A stretch of DNA of 60,109 nucleotides from Rhodobacteraceae bacterium Alg231-04 (GTDB lineage Bacteria; Pseudomonadota; Alphaproteobacteria; Rhodobacterales; Rhodobacteraceae), in assembly GCA_900143635.1 (NCBI GenBank), contig FREY01000017.1:1-60109 (forward strand). Reading direction: 5' to 3'. The notes below the pieces were generated by a model. That model had not been told where the DNA came from and did no database searches. It was given only the letters and a program-made list of their open reading frames with translations. The translations under genes and the position numbers were made by a program. Each line of letters begins with the position of its first letter. Position 1 is the stretch's first letter. This document shows, in pieces, positions 44,766-52,870 of this stretch.

Positions 44766-46021
44766 CACGGACAGACGGGCTGCCGGCATATATTGCCGTC
44801 ACCGCTTCTTACTGGGCCTTCATGCTGACAGACGGCGCCCTGCGGATGCTGGTGCTATTGCACTTTCACACGCTGGGTTTCTCGCCGGTGCAGCTGGCCT
44901 ATCTGTTTGTTTTGTACGAGGTCGCGGGCATGGTCACTAACCTGTCCGCAGGCTGGATCGCGGCCCGGTTTGGGCTGGCAACCACGCTTTATGCCGGGCT
45001 TGGGCTGCAGGTGGCAGCGCTTCTGGCCCTGTCGCAACTGGACCCATCCTGGCAAATCGGTGCTTCTGTTGCCTTTGTCATGGGGGTGCAGGGCCTGTCC
45101 GGCGTGGCCAAGGATCTGGCCAAGATGTCCTCGAAATCTGCCGTCAAACTGCTGGCTCCGACAGAGGGCGACGGGCTGTTTCGCTGGGTGGCGGTGCTGA
45201 CAGGGTCCAAGAATGCGGTCAAAGGTTTGGGCTTTTTGCTGGGGGCGGTGCTGCTGGCGACGGCGGGCTTTACGGCAGCGGTTCTGAGCATGGCGGCGGT
45301 GCTGGCCCTGATCCTTGGTGCGGTTCTGGTCTTGATGCCCGCCGGGCTGCCGCTGGGCCGCAAGGAAGCAAAATTTGCCGAGGTCTTTTCCAGATCGGCG
45401 CGGGTAAACTGGCTGTCGGCGGCGCGGGTAACCCTGTTTGCGGCGCGCGACATCTGGTTTGTGGTCGGCATTCCGATTTACTTCTATGCGGTCTTCTCAG
45501 ATGGCAGTGAGGCGGGGAACCGCGCGGCGTTCTTCCTGATCGGCAGTTTCATGGCGGTCTGGACCATATTCTACGGTGCCGTGCAGGCGGCCGCACCGCG
45601 TCTGCTGCGTGCCGCGCGCCGTAGCGAAGCAGAGCTGGCGGGCGCGGCGCAGACATGGGCTGCATTGCTGGCGATGGTGCCCGCACTGCTGACAGTGGCG
45701 GTGGTGCTGACCGACGGGCCGGTGCCCTGGCTCACCTGCCTGCTGATTGCGGGGCTGCTGTTGTTTGGCGGTCTTTTCGCAGTCAATTCGGCGCTGCACT
45801 CCTATCTGATCCTTGCCTTTACCCAGGACAAGCGGGTCACGATGGATGTTGGGTTCTACTATATGGCCAATGCCGGCGGCCGGTTGCTGGGGACAGTACT
45901 GTCCGGCCTGACCTATCAGATGGGCGGGCTGGCGGCCTGTCTCGGAACGGCCGCAATCATGCTGGGCCTGAGCGCACTGACCGCAAGTCGGCTGCGGCAC
46001 TGCCCGGCCGATCTCGCGTAG
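44762..46021 (+). CDS. arsJ: Organoarsenical efflux transporter ArsJ
   Basis: A 419-residue major-facilitator-type permease of about 12 helices ([20 protein letters not shown], then [18 protein letters not shown]). ArsJ extrudes 1-arseno-3-phosphoglycerate. The assignment rests on the directly coupled GAPDH and the ArsR-ArsC gene. It starts at GTG 44762 within the GAPDH stop (GTGA). No ArsB or Acr3 arsenite exporter is present nearby. Confidence 0.93.
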   Translation: MTRTDGLPAYIAVTASYWAFMLTDGALRMLVLLHFHTLGFSPVQLAYLFVLYEVAGMVTNLSAGWIAARFGLATTLYAGLGLQVAALLALSQLDPSWQIGASVAFVMGVQGLSGVAKDLAKMSSKSAVKLLAPTEGDGLFRWVAVLTGSKNAVKGLGFLLGAVLLATAGFTAAVLSMAAVLALILGAVLVLMPAGLPLGRKEAKFAEVFSRSARVNWLSAARVTLFAARDIWFVVGIPIYFYAVFSDGSEAGNRAAFFLIGSFMAVWTIFYGAVQAAAPRLLRAARRSEAELAGAAQTWAALLAMVPALLTVAVVLTDGPVPWLTCLLIAGLLLFGGLFAVNSALHSYLILAFTQDKRVTMDVGFYYMANAGGRLLGTVLSGLTYQMGGLAACLGTAAIMLGLSALTASRLRHCPADLA

Positions 46022-46031
46022 ACAGCTCTTC

Positions 46032-46065
46032 GATCCCGTATTGGCCTGATGGTCCATACGGGATC
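46032..46065 (+). terminator. Hairpin downstream of arsJ
   Basis: Arms GATCCCGTA (46032-46040) and TACGGGATC (46057-46065) pair perfectly, with extra TGG/CCA pairing inside. It begins 10 bases after the arsJ stop and probably ends the ars transcript; no strong T run is seen. Confidence 0.55.
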
Positions 46066-46105
46066 CGGGACGCCAGAGCTTCAACACTCTTTAGAAAGAA
46101 AATCT

Positions 46106-46119
46106 TACACTAAAGTGTA
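46106..46119. promoter_or_regulatory. TACACT-AA-AGTGTA dyad upstream of the fumarate reductase-like operon
   Basis: A perfect 6-2-6 inverted repeat in an AT-rich stretch 79 bases before the first gene of the operon. It is a good operator candidate; I do not recognise the regulator family. Confidence 0.5.
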
Positions 46120-46197
46120 GAATTTGTTCCTTTGTGTTAGCGATTTGGTTGCTTAAAGAGTGACCTAAACGAATTGCAGGCCTCGGGGAGCGGTTGT

Positions 46198-46926
46198 TTG
46201 TCTTCGAAACAAGAAAGTATGGATGTTTCGGTTTGGCGCGGTGATGAGCAATCCGGACGTTTCGAACATTTCGAAGTTCCGGCCCAGGAAAGCCAAACCA
46301 TTCTGGACGTTGTGTCATGGATCCAGCAGCATCAGGATCCGACATTATCCTATCGCTATGCGTGCCGGGTTGGCATGTGCGGATCCTGTGCGATGATGGT
46401 CAACGGGGTGCCGCGCTGGACCTGTCGGACCCATGTGAAAAAGGTTCTGGATGGCAACAGACTGGAAGTGGCACCGCTGCGGAACCTGCCGGTCATCAAG
46501 GATCTTGCCACGGACATGGACCCGTTTTTCGACAAATGGGTCGCCGCCGAAGGCATGCATCACCCCAGCAAGACCCGCGATGACCCGATCGAGACGATCA
46601 ACCCAGAAAGCGCCGATCGACAGGTCGCCAACGCGGGGATCGAGTGTATCAACTGTTCGGTGTGTTATGCTGCCTGTGACACCGTGTCCGGCAATCCCGA
46701 CTATCTGGGCCCTGCCGCCCTGCAGCGCGCCTGGACGGTCTATAACGATGCCAAGGATGCTGACAAGCAGCTGGTTCTTGACGCCGTGTCTGGCAGGGGC
46801 GGATGCCACAATTGCCACAGCCAGGGCAGTTGCACCATGCATTGTCCGAACGAGCTGAATCCCCTGGACGCCATCGCAGGACTGAAGCGCGCCAGCGCCG
46901 CGTCCTTCTTTAAGCGACGGAGATAG
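46198..46926 (+). CDS. Succinate dehydrogenase/fumarate reductase-like iron-sulfur subunit
   Basis: About 242 residues. The [2Fe-2S] domain has CRVGMCGSCAMMVNG and a following TC. The C-terminal ferredoxin domain has CINCSVCYAAC for [4Fe-4S], and later cysteines including CHNC and CTMHCP for the remaining cluster. It carries electrons between the flavoprotein and the membrane quinone site. I favour a TTG start at 46198 with GGGGAG seven bases upstream; an ATG at 46219 is also in frame but has a poorer ribosome-binding site. First gene of a six-gene operon. Confidence 0.88.
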   Translation: MSSKQESMDVSVWRGDEQSGRFEHFEVPAQESQTILDVVSWIQQHQDPTLSYRYACRVGMCGSCAMMVNGVPRWTCRTHVKKVLDGNRLEVAPLRNLPVIKDLATDMDPFFDKWVAAEGMHHPSKTRDDPIETINPESADRQVANAGIECINCSVCYAACDTVSGNPDYLGPAALQRAWTVYNDAKDADKQLVLDAVSGRGGCHNCHSQGSCTMHCPNELNPLDAIAGLKRASAASFFKRRR

Positions 46927-46929
46927 CCG

Positions 46930-47262
46930 ATGTTGGATTTACGTCTCTACATGCTGCAACGGATCAGCGCGTTGATAATGGCGCCGCTGACACTGGGTCA
47001 CCTGGCGGTGATGATCTATGCCATTCAAGGCGGCCTCTCTGCGTCGGAGATCCTCAGCCGCACGCAGGGCAGCCTGCTCTGGTTTCTCTTTTACGGTCTC
47101 TTTGTCCTTGCGGTGTCGGTGCATGCCGGAATCGGGCTTCGGGTCATTGTCTTTGAGATCCTGAAGCTGAAGGGCGTCGCATTGGATGTCTTTACCTGGG
47201 GAATTTGTTTGCTTTTAATGGCTATAGGAGCACGCGCCGTCATGGCCGTGACACTGCTATGA
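46930..47262 (+). CDS. Small membrane anchor subunit, SdhC/FrdC-like
   Basis: A 110-residue protein with three predicted membrane helices (LIMAPLTLGHLAVMIYAI, LLWFLFYGLFVLAVSVHAGI, FTWGICLLLMAIGARAVMAV). Histidines in TLGHLAV and SVHAGIGLRV are candidate haem b ligands. It follows the Fe-S subunit by 3 bases. Together with the next gene it should form the membrane domain of the complex. Confidence 0.85.
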   Translation: MLDLRLYMLQRISALIMAPLTLGHLAVMIYAIQGGLSASEILSRTQGSLLWFLFYGLFVLAVSVHAGIGLRVIVFEILKLKGVALDVFTWGICLLLMAIGARAVMAVTLL

Positions 47263-47600
47263 TCCGTCCGCATCGCGCGCATGCCCTTTGGTATGCATTT
47301 CTTCTGCACCGGCTGTCCGGTCTGGGGCTGGCGGTTTTTCTGCCCGCACATTTCTATGTTCTGTCGATGGCCTTGACCCAGCCTGACCGGCTCGATCGGT
47401 TTTTGAGCTGGTCTGAGCAACCCATTGTGAAGCTTGCAGAATTTGGGCTGGTCTTTCTTCTGGCGGTCCATGTTTTCGGTGGCTTGCGGCTGATGGCGCT
47501 GGAATGGCTGCCCTGGTCGGCCAGCCAGAAAACCCTCGCGGCGGGCTCTGTGGCTGGGGCCTTCCTGATTTCGACAACTTTCTTTTTGCAGGCGGTGTAA
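47259..47600 (+). CDS. Small membrane anchor subunit, SdhC/SdhD-like
   Basis: A 113-residue three-helix protein from the ATG at 47259, which overlaps the previous stop (ATGA). The first helix begins with LLHRLSGLGLAVFLPAHF, the HR-x-S-G motif being typical of succinate dehydrogenase cytochrome b, and AVHVFGGLRLM later supplies a probable haem ligand. A longer upstream frame exists but overlaps the neighbour heavily. Confidence 0.87.
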   Translation: MIRPHRAHALWYAFLLHRLSGLGLAVFLPAHFYVLSMALTQPDRLDRFLSWSEQPIVKLAEFGLVFLLAVHVFGGLRLMALEWLPWSASQKTLAAGSVAGAFLISTTFFLQAV

Positions 47601-47602
47601 CG

Positions 47603-49366
47603 ATGCCTTTGACGCGCGAAATTGACCGCCACGATACGGATATTCTGATCCTCGGAACTGGCGGGGCGGGCATGTTCGCGGCGCTGCACGCACAGCAAAC
47701 GGCCCCTGCAGGCACGAAGATCACCATTGCGGTTAAAGGGTTGATCGGCAAATGCGGCTGCACCCGGATGGTTCAGGGGGGCTATAATGTGGCGCTGGGC
47801 GGCGGTGATACCGTCGAGCGGCATTTCATGGATACGATCAACGGCGGCAAATGGCTGCCCAATCAGGATATGGCCTGGAAGCTGTGTGAACAGGCCGTGG
47901 TGCGTATCCGCGAGCTGGAGAATGAGGTCGGCTGCTTCTTTGACCGCAATCCCGATGGCTCTTTGCACCAAAAGGCCTTTGCCGGCCAAACCGCTGACCG
48001 GACTGTTCATAAGGGCGATCTCACCGGAATCGAGATCATAAACAGGCTGATGGAACAGGTCCTCAGCCGACCGGTCGAGAGGTTGCAGGAACACCGTGCC
48101 GTTGGGCTGATCCCGACCAAAGATGGCAGCGCGCTGGCCGGGGTTCTGTTCATCGACATGCGTACCGGAAAGTTCCGCTTCGTCCGCGCCAAGACAGTGC
48201 TGATGGGCACCGGCGGCGGCCCGACCATGTATAAGTATCACACCCCTTCGGGCGACAAGACGATGGACGGGCTGGCCATGGCGCTGCGGGTTGGTCTGCC
48301 GCTGCGGGATATGGAGATGGTCCAGTTTCACCCGACAGGCCTGCTGGCGGGTGCCCATACCAAAATGACCGGAACGGTTCTGGAAGAAGGCCTGCGCGGT
48401 GCCGGTGGGCAGCTTTTGAACGGGGCTGAGAACCGTTTCATGTTCGACTATGACGAACGCGGCGAACGGGCCACGCGTGATGTGGTCAGCCGCGGGATTT
48501 ATGCTGAAATGCGCAAGAACAATACCTCTGACAATGGCGGCGTCTTTATCTCAATGGCGCATCTTGGCCCCGAGAATGTACGCCAGAAATTCAGTGGTAT
48601 GGTCAAGCGATGCGCCGACAGCGGCTTTGATCTGGCGGGTGGTCTGGTCGAAGTGGTGCCAACGGCGCATTACTTCATGGGCGGCGTGGTCGTGGACGCG
48701 GATACGCGGACGGCCATGCAAGGCCTCTATGTGGCCGGAGAGGACGCGGGCGGCGCCCATGGATCGAACCGGTTGGGCGGCAACGGTGTGGCCAATTCCA
48801 CTGTCTACGGCGGTGTGGCCGGTGATGTGATGGGGCGCGATATTCGCGAGATGAAGGCATTGCGCGATCCCGATGAAGCCGTACTCGCAGCGGAGGTTGA
48901 GCGCGCGCAGCGCCCGCTGACGTTAAAGGCGGGCAACGTGCAGGCGCTCAGGAACGCATTGCAGGAAGCGATGTGGGAAGATGTTGGTGTCATGCGGACC
49001 GAGGCTGGCATGGAACGCGGCCTGGGCCGGATCGCAGAGATCAAGGCTGAACTGCTCTCAACCGGCGTCGAAAGCGGCAACCTCGCCTTTAATCTGACCT
49101 GGCATGACTGGCTGAACATGGCCAGCCTGTGTGATGTTTCTGAGGTCATCGCCAAGGCGGGAATTTCACGTGAAAATTCACGTGGCGCTCATTTTAGGGA
49201 AGATTTCCCAGAAAGCGGATCAATGGAAAGCTCCTATTTCACCGTGGCGCAGCAGGTCCATGATACAGTCGAAGTGACACGGGAGCTGGTTGATTTTTCC
49301 ATCGTGAAACCTGGTGAAACGATCCTGCCTGACCACGAGCCGGACACTCTGGTAGGAGCAAGCTGA
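47603..49366 (+). CDS. Succinate dehydrogenase/fumarate reductase-like flavoprotein with Cys replacing the FAD-linking His
   Basis: A 587-residue flavoprotein of the FrdA/SdhA superfamily: TDILILGTGGAGMFAAL dinucleotide fold, TGGGPTMYKYHTP, QFHPTGLLAG, HYFMGGV and SNRLGGNGVANSTVYGG, so most dicarboxylate-site residues are present. Where SdhA has the covalent-FAD His (SHS-x-x-A-Q-G-G), this protein has GKC51-G-C53-TRMVQGG, so FAD linkage by that His is impossible. The catalytic-loop RGEGG reads LRGAGG. These features recall TfrA- or aspartate-oxidase-like relatives. Order in the operon is Fe-S, two anchors, then this subunit. The substrate may not be succinate. Confidence 0.88.
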   Translation: MPLTREIDRHDTDILILGTGGAGMFAALHAQQTAPAGTKITIAVKGLIGKCGCTRMVQGGYNVALGGGDTVERHFMDTINGGKWLPNQDMAWKLCEQAVVRIRELENEVGCFFDRNPDGSLHQKAFAGQTADRTVHKGDLTGIEIINRLMEQVLSRPVERLQEHRAVGLIPTKDGSALAGVLFIDMRTGKFRFVRAKTVLMGTGGGPTMYKYHTPSGDKTMDGLAMALRVGLPLRDMEMVQFHPTGLLAGAHTKMTGTVLEEGLRGAGGQLLNGAENRFMFDYDERGERATRDVVSRGIYAEMRKNNTSDNGGVFISMAHLGPENVRQKFSGMVKRCADSGFDLAGGLVEVVPTAHYFMGGVVVDADTRTAMQGLYVAGEDAGGAHGSNRLGGNGVANSTVYGGVAGDVMGRDIREMKALRDPDEAVLAAEVERAQRPLTLKAGNVQALRNALQEAMWEDVGVMRTEAGMERGLGRIAEIKAELLSTGVESGNLAFNLTWHDWLNMASLCDVSEVIAKAGISRENSRGAHFREDFPESGSMESSYFTVAQQVHDTVEVTRELVDFSIVKPGETILPDHEPDTLVGAS

Positions 49367-50328
49367 TGATCTCTATCGATCTGATCCAACAGACAGCGGA
49401 AACCCTGATGGACAAGGCCGCCATCGAAATCCCGGAGGATTATCTCGATGGGCTCAAAGGGGCTGCGGCGGTAGAGGACGGGGATCTGTCCTCCTTTGTG
49501 TTGCAGGCGATGCTGGAAAACTATGAGGCTGCCAAGGAAGACCGCAGGGCGATGTGCGGCGATACCGGGACGCCGCGCTGGTATGTGAAAATGGGCAATG
49601 ACACCCGGATCGAAGGTGGACCAATCGCATTGGAAGCGGCTTTGCGCCGGGCCACGGCAAATGCCACCAACGGGGTTCCGCTGCGTCCCAACCGGGTCCA
49701 TCCGCTATGGCGGACCGATCATGACAATAACGTCGGCATCGGCGCGCCCGAGATCGAATACGGCTATGAACCCGGCGGCGAATGGATTGATCTGATCACG
49801 GTTCACAAGGGCGGTCTGTTTGGAACGGATTATCGTATGCTGTTTCCATCGGACGGTATTCAGGGGATCAAGCGGTTCTATCTCGATAGTCTGGTCGCCT
49901 TTGGAAAACGCGGTCTGGCCTGCCAGCCTGCCATCATCGGCATCGGGCTTGGCGGCTGCAAGGACAGCTGCATGGTTCTGGGCAAGCGGGCAGCCTGCCT
50001 GCGCACGGTGGGCGACAGAAACTCGGACCCGAAAATTGCCGAGCTTGAGATGGAGCTCAAAGAGCTGGGCAATTCCATCGGCATGGGGGCGATGGGCTTT
50101 GTTGGCAAATCCATGGTGATCGATACCCATATCGAGGTGGGATATTGCCATACCGGCGGCATGCAGATGTCGGTTCACGCCTTCTGCCTGTCCTCACGCC
50201 GCGCGGTGGCACGGGTATATGCCGACGGACGGGTCGAATATCGCACAGACCCCGATTGGTTCACAGATTATCAAAGACGGGAGACAGTGGAATGGGACAT
50301 GCCAGCCGACCACGAGAAATCCGCTTAA
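49366..50328 (+). CDS. Class I fumarase / L(+)-tartrate dehydratase-like alpha subunit
   Basis: A 320-residue hydro-lyase alpha subunit with an oxygen-sensitive [4Fe-4S] cluster. Probable cluster cysteines are in MCGDTGTPRW, GLGGCKDSCMV and VGYCHTGGMQMSVHAFC. The two-subunit form is shared by class I fumarases, L-tartrate dehydratase (TtdA) and mesaconase-type enzymes, which cannot be told apart here. The ATG overlaps the flavoprotein stop by one base (TGATG). Linkage to a fumarate reductase-like complex and a Tct transporter points to a dicarboxylate pathway. Confidence 0.88.
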   Translation: MISIDLIQQTAETLMDKAAIEIPEDYLDGLKGAAAVEDGDLSSFVLQAMLENYEAAKEDRRAMCGDTGTPRWYVKMGNDTRIEGGPIALEAALRRATANATNGVPLRPNRVHPLWRTDHDNNVGIGAPEIEYGYEPGGEWIDLITVHKGGLFGTDYRMLFPSDGIQGIKRFYLDSLVAFGKRGLACQPAIIGIGLGGCKDSCMVLGKRAACLRTVGDRNSDPKIAELEMELKELGNSIGMGAMGFVGKSMVIDTHIEVGYCHTGGMQMSVHAFCLSSRRAVARVYADGRVEYRTDPDWFTDYQRRETVEWDMPADHEKSA

Positions 50329-50972
50329 GCACGACGCCATCCGCCGAGGATCTGGCAAAGCTCAGGCTGGGTGACATCGTCTATCTTGATGGGCTGATGT
50401 ATACGGCGCGCGAAGGTGTCTACATGCGGGCGCTGGAGGAAAAGGCCAATATTCCGATGGAACTGCCGAGCCAGAGTGCGGCCAATTTCCATTGCTCTCC
50501 GGCGGCGCGGATTAATCCGGACGGGACGTTTGAAATGGGGGCTGTCACGGCCACCGCATCTTTCCGCTTTGCCAAATGGCTGCCGGAATGGCTGGCCAAA
50601 TCCGGTGCCAAGCTGGTGATTGGCAAGGGCGGGATGAGCAGCAAGGACTATAAGGCGTATTTCGTTCCCAACGGCGCGATCTATCTAAGCACGGTTGGCT
50701 ATGGCACCGGGGCCCTGCTAGGACGCGGTGTTGAAAACGTCGAGGCGGTTCATTGGAACGAGGAGCTGGGCCTGGCGCAGGCGATGTGGGTGCTCAAATG
50801 CAATCGCATGGGCCCGTTCATTGTCGCCTCTGATCACGAAGGTAACTGTCTCTTTGAACGCGAGAACGAGCGGATCTCGAAGAATCTGGAACAGGTGTAT
50901 GAGGGAACAAAACCCGCGACGCTGAAGCGGTTTGGCGAGACCGACGACAAAAGCGAAGAGCTGATCGGTTAA
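50292..50972 (+). CDS. Class I fumarase / L(+)-tartrate dehydratase-like beta subunit
   Basis: A 226-residue beta subunit with the KLRLGDIVYLDGLMYTAREGV start, then VIGKGGMSS and TVGYGTGALLGRGVENVEAVHWNEELG. It completes the active site of the alpha subunit. I place the start at the ATG at 50292, giving a 37-base overlap with the alpha gene and a GGGAGACAGTGG ribosome-binding region; a much longer frame begins inside the alpha gene and is not credible. Confidence 0.88.
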   Translation: MGHASRPREIRLSTTPSAEDLAKLRLGDIVYLDGLMYTAREGVYMRALEEKANIPMELPSQSAANFHCSPAARINPDGTFEMGAVTATASFRFAKWLPEWLAKSGAKLVIGKGGMSSKDYKAYFVPNGAIYLSTVGYGTGALLGRGVENVEAVHWNEELGLAQAMWVLKCNRMGPFIVASDHEGNCLFERENERISKNLEQVYEGTKPATLKRFGETDDKSEELIG

Positions 50973-51032
50973 TCGCCGCGCGGTGGCAGGTGTTAATTTT
51001 TCGTCTTCGCGCGCGCGGTGGGACTTGCGGTA

Positions 51033-51057
51033 AATGGCGGCGCTGGGCGCCACCATT
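51033..51057 (+). terminator. Intrinsic terminator after the hydratase operon
   Basis: AATGGCGGCGC and GCGCCACCATT flank a TGG loop, with one mismatch, and the stem runs into TTTT (51056-51059). It starts 60 bases after the beta-subunit stop and 7 bases before the convergent exporter stop, so it may serve both directions. Confidence 0.75.
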
Positions 51058-51063
51058 TTGCGT

Positions 51064-51807
51064 CTAAATCAGCTCTTTCATCAGCAGGATCGCACCGGAG
51101 ATGAACATCATCGTTATCAACAGCCTGCGGAACTGAAGGTCATTTAACCGCTTGAAAACAATAATGCCGATCTGTGCAAAACACAGGGTGACAGGCAGCG
51201 CCATCAGGATCTGTTTCACCACATCCCACGTGTAATTTCCGCTGATTAGAAAGACGAGCGCCGCAAGCGACAAGGTGGCGATGTTGAAGGGCTGCAAGAC
51301 AGCGCGGGTTTCCGATTTGCGCCAGCTGCGCATCGAACACCACATGGTCGGCAGGGCGCCTGATAGGGAGGCCGCGCCGCCGAGTATACCGCCAAGGAAA
51401 CCGACGAGGCTGTCGATGATCGGCGTCGGGCGTTCGAATTTCGGTAGTGTCTTGCGCAGAGAGAAAAAGCCGCCGTACAGAACCATCATACTGCCGATTG
51501 TCAGCTTCAGAACCTGTGGATCAAAGGCCGAAAGCGCCGCCGCCCCAAGTGGCACACCCAGAACGCCGGGGATCAGAAACCGGGCCAGCCTTTTGGGTTG
51601 ATCCATAATCGCACTGCGCACGACCCAGGCGCCTTGAATGCCGCTGCAAACCGACATGATCACCGCGATCGAGACCGCCGGAACCGGCGGCATGATCTGC
51701 AACCAGAACCCCAGCGCCAGCAGCGCGGTGCCAAAACCCGCCAGCCCGTTGATAAAGCCGCCGGCCGCCGCACCGGCGGCGAGAAACGCAAAATATTCAG
51801 CAGTCAT
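51064..51807 (-). CDS. TauE/SafE-family membrane exporter
   Basis: A 247-residue protein with about eight predicted helices, typical of the TauE/SafE (sulfite exporter) family: FINGLAGFGTALLALGFWL, GVPLGAAALSAFDP, LVGFLGGILGGAASLSGALPTMW. Members export sulfite, sulfoacetate or other small anions, and many are uncharacterised. It follows the LysR gene by 17 bases on the same strand, so the pair may be one transcript. A link to sulfonate metabolism is possible but not supported by other genes here. Confidence 0.85.
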   Translation of the reverse strand: MTAEYFAFLAAGAAAGGFINGLAGFGTALLALGFWLQIMPPVPAVSIAVIMSVCSGIQGAWVVRSAIMDQPKRLARFLIPGVLGVPLGAAALSAFDPQVLKLTIGSMMVLYGGFFSLRKTLPKFERPTPIIDSLVGFLGGILGGAASLSGALPTMWCSMRSWRKSETRAVLQPFNIATLSLAALVFLISGNYTWDVVKQILMALPVTLCFAQIGIIVFKRLNDLQFRRLLITMMFISGAILLMKELI

Positions 51808-51824
51808 GTCGGAGGGGTTCGCTT

Positions 51825-52718
51825 TCAGGGGGTTTTGCTAAAATGACCGATTTCAACGGCCTGCATCAATGCTTTGTGGACTTCGTCCAGAACACGGGAC
51901 TTGGTTGTGTTTGCCGGGCTGAGAAGCCCCAGCTGGCGCGTCGGGCCATTCTCCGCAAGCAGGATCCGCTTGAGCGGCAGCGGGTTCATATTCTGGACGC
52001 AGCGTTTGGGCACGATAGAGACGCCGAGATTGCTCAGAACCATGCTGGAGATGGCTTCCAGCCCTTCCAGCTCCATGATGTCGGTGACGGCGATATTCTG
52101 ATCCTGCAGCCAGGATTCGATCAACCTGCCCACGACCGCATCGCGTGAGAACCGGATGAAGGGATTGTTCTTCAGCAGATGAACCGGATCGTTGCTTTCC
52201 AAATCCTGTGACGCCAGCAGTTGCAGCGGTTCGGCCGCAATATCCTGCCAGTTCTGTGTTTTGGGAGTCGGCCCCAGTTTGGTGACAATCGCCGCGTCAA
52301 GCGTGCCGCGTTCGAGGTTGCGCAGCAGATCATGGGTCAGCCCTGGCACGATGCGGACGTGCAAATTCGGGAATGCATCCTTGAGCAGGGAGATGGCCAA
52401 TGGCATCAGGCCGGTCAATGTGGTTGGCACGGCGCCAAGGTAAAGATCGTCGGAAAACCCATCATCCCCGATCACCGATTCTACAAGATTATCGTAATCT
52501 TCTACTACCTTGCGCGATTTCGCGGCCAAAGCGCGGCCAATTGGCGTGAGTTCAGGGGTGCGCTTGCTTCGGTCGAAAATGGCGACCTCCCACATTGCCT
52601 CAAGCGCTTTCATTTGCTGGCTGACCGCGGCATGGGTCACGAATACGGCTTCGGCGGCGGCGCTGAATGTGCCGTGATCTTGCACTGCGATGAGCGTCTT
52701 GAGCATGCGAATGGACAC
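51825..52718 (-). CDS. LysR-family regulator, divergent from tctC
   Basis: A 297-residue LysR-type regulator: MSIRMLKTLIAVQDHGTFSA, then VFVTHAAVSQQMKALEAMWEVAIFDRS, and a binding-protein-like effector domain. The position opposite tctC, with several dyads between, makes the transporter operon the likely target and a carboxylate the likely effector. Confidence 0.92.
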   Translation of the reverse strand: MSIRMLKTLIAVQDHGTFSAAAEAVFVTHAAVSQQMKALEAMWEVAIFDRSKRTPELTPIGRALAAKSRKVVEDYDNLVESVIGDDGFSDDLYLGAVPTTLTGLMPLAISLLKDAFPNLHVRIVPGLTHDLLRNLERGTLDAAIVTKLGPTPKTQNWQDIAAEPLQLLASQDLESNDPVHLLKNNPFIRFSRDAVVGRLIESWLQDQNIAVTDIMELEGLEAISSMVLSNLGVSIVPKRCVQNMNPLPLKRILLAENGPTRQLGLLSPANTTKSRVLDEVHKALMQAVEIGHFSKTP

Positions 52719-52741
52719 GAGGCGCCTCTTGTAAATCTAAC

Positions 52742-52793
52742 TTACAGAAAATGTAAAAAATTATAGTTATAAACAAGCATAACTTACCGTTAT
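52742..52793. promoter_or_regulatory. LysR-type operator region between the regulator and tctC
   Basis: TTACA-GAAAA-TGTAA (52742-52756) is a perfect 5-5-5 dyad with the T-N11-A pattern of LysR sites. GTTAT/ATAAC half-sites recur at 52766-52770, 52779-52783 and 52789-52793, the last two forming ATAAC-N5-GTTAT. Another dyad, TCGGGA-N14-TCCCGA (52821-52846), lies in the tctC leader. Confidence 0.65.
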
Positions 52794-52870
52794 CACCTTC
52801 GTCAAGAGGAGGGAGACCGGTCGGGAGGGCTGTGTTTGCGTCCCGATGAGGTCAAAACAGGGAAGAGAAA

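Noticed and set aside
51064-51807. Direct evidence of sulfonate metabolism from the TauE-like gene
   Set aside because: No sulfonate-degrading enzyme or sulfite dehydrogenase is present nearby, and the family exports several anions.
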